Shown here: piece after piece, positions 5,154 through 6,933 of the stretch
Numbering within the stretch: position 1 is the stretch's first letter
How the letters are laid out: each line of letters opens with the position of its first letter
Program-made: the position numbers and the translations under genes
Source of the DNA: a bacterium
GTDB lineage: Bacteria; Latescibacterota; UBA2968
Reading direction: 5' to 3'
Assembly: GCA_027296045.1 (NCBI GenBank)
Contig: JAPUJS010000294.1
Coordinates: forward strand, 1 to 6,933
DNA length: 6,933 nt
Notes under the pieces: model-generated
What the model was told of the DNA's origin: nothing
What the model saw: only the letters and a program-made list of their open reading frames with translations
Databases searched by the model: none

Positions 5154-6626
5154 TCATTGTTTCAAGTTTTCTTCCCCATACAATCCTGCATCTGCCTCTA
5201 TCACTCTTCCATCGGCCAACTGATATTGCAGTGCCCCTTTACTGGCCGATGGGGGCCGATCTGTTCGCTCCCGATCTTTTGCACGCTGCTCGGCAAGGCT
5301 CTCAAACGTCCCTTCTTCTTCCAGCAAGTCCCGCAACAGTTCAACAGGTGCTTCTGTCGGCGGCTGACCCGCCAGGTCATTTGTCTCATCCGGATCATTG
5401 GCCAGGTCAAACAACCTGGGATTGGCCTCCGGGAATTCCACATACTTCCATCGTTCATCCCGAACCATTCGAAATTGCGTCTCCACCTTTTCGCCCAAAA
5501 GTTCCGACCGGGCCGTTTTCTTTTTTCGCCGCTCCGGATGTCCCGTCAACAAAGGCGTCAGACTTTCCCCATCCAGCCCCGGCGAAACATCCATCTCTGC
5601 CCAATCGCAAAATGTCGGAAATAAATCCACCAGTTCAACCGGTGTAGATACCGTCTGTCCCCCTTCAATTCCTGGTCCGAAAACCAGCATTGGGATTCTG
5701 GCAGAAGCCTCATAATACGTCCGCTTCCACCACAAACCGTGCTCACCGGCCATCTCTCCGTGGTCTGTAACATAGACCACATAGGTATTGTCCAGACACC
5801 CAGCTTCCTGCAATCCGTCCAGAAGCTGGCCGATGCAATCATCCACATAATCCACACACGCATAATACCCTGCCAATGCCTGTCGTTGTTCCTCCCGTGA
5901 AAACTGCATCAAATTGAAATCGTCCACAATAAACCGATCGTGCGGATGCAAATCCTCCGGATAGCCGGAAGGCAAGGCGGGCATTCTCAAATCACTCGAC
6001 TGGTATTTCCTGAAATACCGACCAGGCGCTGTCAACGGAAAATGAGGTCGCGAATACGACGCGCAGAAAAACCAGGGTCGGTCCGGGTGCTCATCGGTAA
6101 ACTCCAACAGCCAGGACAGGCTCTCGGTTGTCACCACCTGATCCATCAACATGCTTTCCGGGATCTGTGTTGGCCCTGCAAATGGGAATCGCCCCACAGC
6201 GTGGTTGTTCCACCGACCGTCTGCTGTCTCGGGCGGGTCAGGCTGGTGAGAAGGGAACGCACACTTCACCAGATCCCCGTAGGGCCGATAGTGAAACCCA
6301 TGCATCTGCTCGTATCCGCTGAAGTGCATCTTGCCAACCAGCGCCGTCGTGTACCCTTCCCGGGCCAACCAGGATGGAATTGTCTGATGTTCTGGAAAAA
6401 TTACCGAACTGTTTTCATACGCCGAGCAACTCGTCGCCCACTTCCCGGTCAGCATCTCCATCCGGCTGGGCACACACAAGGGCGACTGGCAATATGCGGC
6501 GTCAAATCGCACGCTCTGTTTGGCCAGCTTGTCCAATGCCTGCGTCTCCACAATCCCGTTTCCGGCAAAGCCGGCAATATGCGGACTGTGCTGATCGGTC
6601 ATAATCAGAAGGATATTGGGTCGCAC
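5154..6626 (-). CDS. Type I (formylglycine) sulfatase, cytoplasmic
   Basis: A 490-residue protein. GTG 6626-6624 is chosen because TTGGAG ends seven bases upstream and the protein then begins MRPNILLIMTDQH, the first strand of the sulfatase fold. The activation motif CVPSR (C51-R55) follows SPL, so C51 should be converted to formylglycine, and the next residues MEMLTGK complete the signature. Other expected residues: D11 and Q12, GKMHF (K99, H101), SRPHFPL (H195), TDHGE (D288, H289) and K301 in WWKRTYYE. The C-terminal subdomain (about 360-490) contains the usual MVRDERWKYVEF and LFDLANDPDETNDLA segments. TDQH at the start recalls choline-sulfatase-like and related subgroups, but the substrate cannot be named. 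It lacks a signal peptide, unlike many carbohydrate sulfatases, so it should act inside the cell. The maturation enzyme (FGE or anSME) is not in the window. It starts two bases after the upstream sulfatase stop. Confidence 0.93.
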   Translation of the reverse strand: MRPNILLIMTDQHSPHIAGFAGNGIVETQALDKLAKQSVRFDAAYCQSPLCVPSRMEMLTGKWATSCSAYENSSVIFPEHQTIPSWLAREGYTTALVGKMHFSGYEQMHGFHYRPYGDLVKCAFPSHQPDPPETADGRWNNHAVGRFPFAGPTQIPESMLMDQVVTTESLSWLLEFTDEHPDRPWFFCASYSRPHFPLTAPGRYFRKYQSSDLRMPALPSGYPEDLHPHDRFIVDDFNLMQFSREEQRQALAGYYACVDYVDDCIGQLLDGLQEAGCLDNTYVVYVTDHGEMAGEHGLWWKRTYYEASARIPMLVFGPGIEGGQTVSTPVELVDLFPTFCDWAEMDVSPGLDGESLTPLLTGHPERRKKKTARSELLGEKVETQFRMVRDERWKYVEFPEANPRLFDLANDPDETNDLAGQPPTEAPVELLRDLLEEEGTFESLAEQRAKDRERTDRPPSASKGALQYQLADGRVIEADAGLYGEENLKQ

Positions 6627-6628
6627 AC

Positions 6629-6933
6629 TCAGTCTCCAATCCGTTTGACATAGACGTAATAAGCGCCCCAGCATTTGCCCTGTTCGTCGACCAACTCGGT
6701 CTGGAGTCGTGTCTTCCCTGTCTGAAGACGGGCCTCAAATACCACAGCGCAATCGTGCTCACCAATCGGTTTCTCTTCGATCACATCGCCAACCTGGAGT
6801 TTTGCGCCCACCAACGGGAGCGCTTCACTGGGAACAAAATCGGACACAAACGGCACATCTGTACGGCCGAACAAAGCGACGCGAATGGGCGCGTTCACTT
6901 CCTCGGGCCAGCGCCGAAGTGCAATCTCATACC
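6629..6933 (-). CDS. C-terminal end of a second sulfatase (partial, enters at window edge)
   Basis: The last 100 or so codons of a minus-strand gene open to the window edge, ending at TGA 6631-6629. The frame begins YEIALRRWPEEVNAPIRV, continues with LPLVGAKLQVGD, and ends with CWGAYYVYVKRIGD. I recognise this as the beta-rich C-terminal region of arylsulfatases, which typically carry a Y-x-x-x-LRRWP stretch, a GKALPI-A-x-LKIGD-like segment, LQTWF and a final GAYYVYV. No catalytic motif falls inside the window, so the assignment rests on the tail and on the next gene being a sulfatase. An internal GTG at 6898 is not the real start. The two-base gap to the following GTG implies one operon. Moderately sure. 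Confidence 0.65.
   Translation of the reverse strand, partial: YEIALRRWPEEVNAPIRVALFGRTDVPFVSDFVPSEALPLVGAKLQVGDVIEEKPIGEHDCAVVFEARLQTGKTRLQTELVDEQGKCWGAYYVYVKRIGD
6634..6637 (-). promoter_or_regulatory. Ribosome binding site that fixes the complete sulfatase start
   Basis: Minus-strand GGAG inside TTGGAGAC, seven bases before GTG 6626. It lies within the last codons of the upstream sulfatase, so the two are probably translationally coupled. It argues against an in-frame start at 6674, which would add 16 residues before the first fold strand. Confidence 0.6.

Noticed and set aside
5037..5647. Plus-strand open frames antisense to the GDPD and sulfatase genes
   Set aside because: Shadow frames of well-supported genes; no ribosome binding site or protein family seen.
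5940..6653. Long plus-strand open frame antisense to the sulfatase
   Set aside because: It mirrors the codon pattern of a clear sulfatase, and the peptide has no recognisable domain.
6626..6674. In-frame start at 6674 for the complete sulfatase
   Set aside because: It would overlap the upstream sulfatase end and add 16 residues before the first fold strand; GTG 6626 has the better ribosome binding site.

Overview
The window looks like accessory DNA from a bacterium rich in sulfatases, toxin-antitoxin pairs and small conserved hypothetical genes. That mix is typical of planctomycete-like, Poribacteria/Latescibacteria-like or sponge-symbiont genomes. The taxonomic guess rests only on protein style (several genes recall families I associate with those groups) and is weak. 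Coding density is high on the right and low on the left. No tRNA, rRNA, CRISPR array or transposase was seen.

Left third (1-2140): a 366-base leader without a gene holds three separate inverted repeats and a good sigma-54 promoter match. It leads into the remains of a response-regulator/PP2C-phosphatase gene (367-718), which has two frameshifts and has lost its whole middle. Next, on the minus strand, is a compact set of four small genes read from 1774 down to 775: a conserved hypothetical gene with an in-frame amber codon, a 23-codon stub of a retropepsin-like aspartic protease, an intact antitoxin, and a VapC-like PIN toxin broken by a one-base frameshift that leaves all four acidic active-site residues readable across two frames. 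Three of these four genes are damaged, as is the neighbouring regulator, whereas the rest of the window has no visible lesion. This is a local decay island, or possibly partly sequencing error. A spacer (1775-2140) follows, with a promoter-like site, a 22-codon mini-ORF and a 31-base-spaced direct repeat.

Middle (2141-3625): one intact plus-strand gene for an exported 5'-nucleotidase/UshA-type metallophosphatase with both usual domains, of the subgroup with NDVYE in place of NDxH.

Right half (3682-6933): a minus-strand operon-like series converging on the nucleotidase. It runs from the C-terminal end of one sulfatase (entering at the window edge), through a complete type I sulfatase without a signal peptide and a glycerophosphodiester phosphodiesterase-family protein, to a metallo-beta-lactamase-fold protein with a degenerate metal site. 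The first three are separated by only 2 and 14 bases; the last follows a 93-base gap but has a very strong ribosome binding site. Together the intact genes suggest ester hydrolysis: sulfate esters and phosphodiesters inside the cell, nucleotides or other phosphate esters outside the cytoplasmic membrane. The shared substrate is not evident from the sequence.
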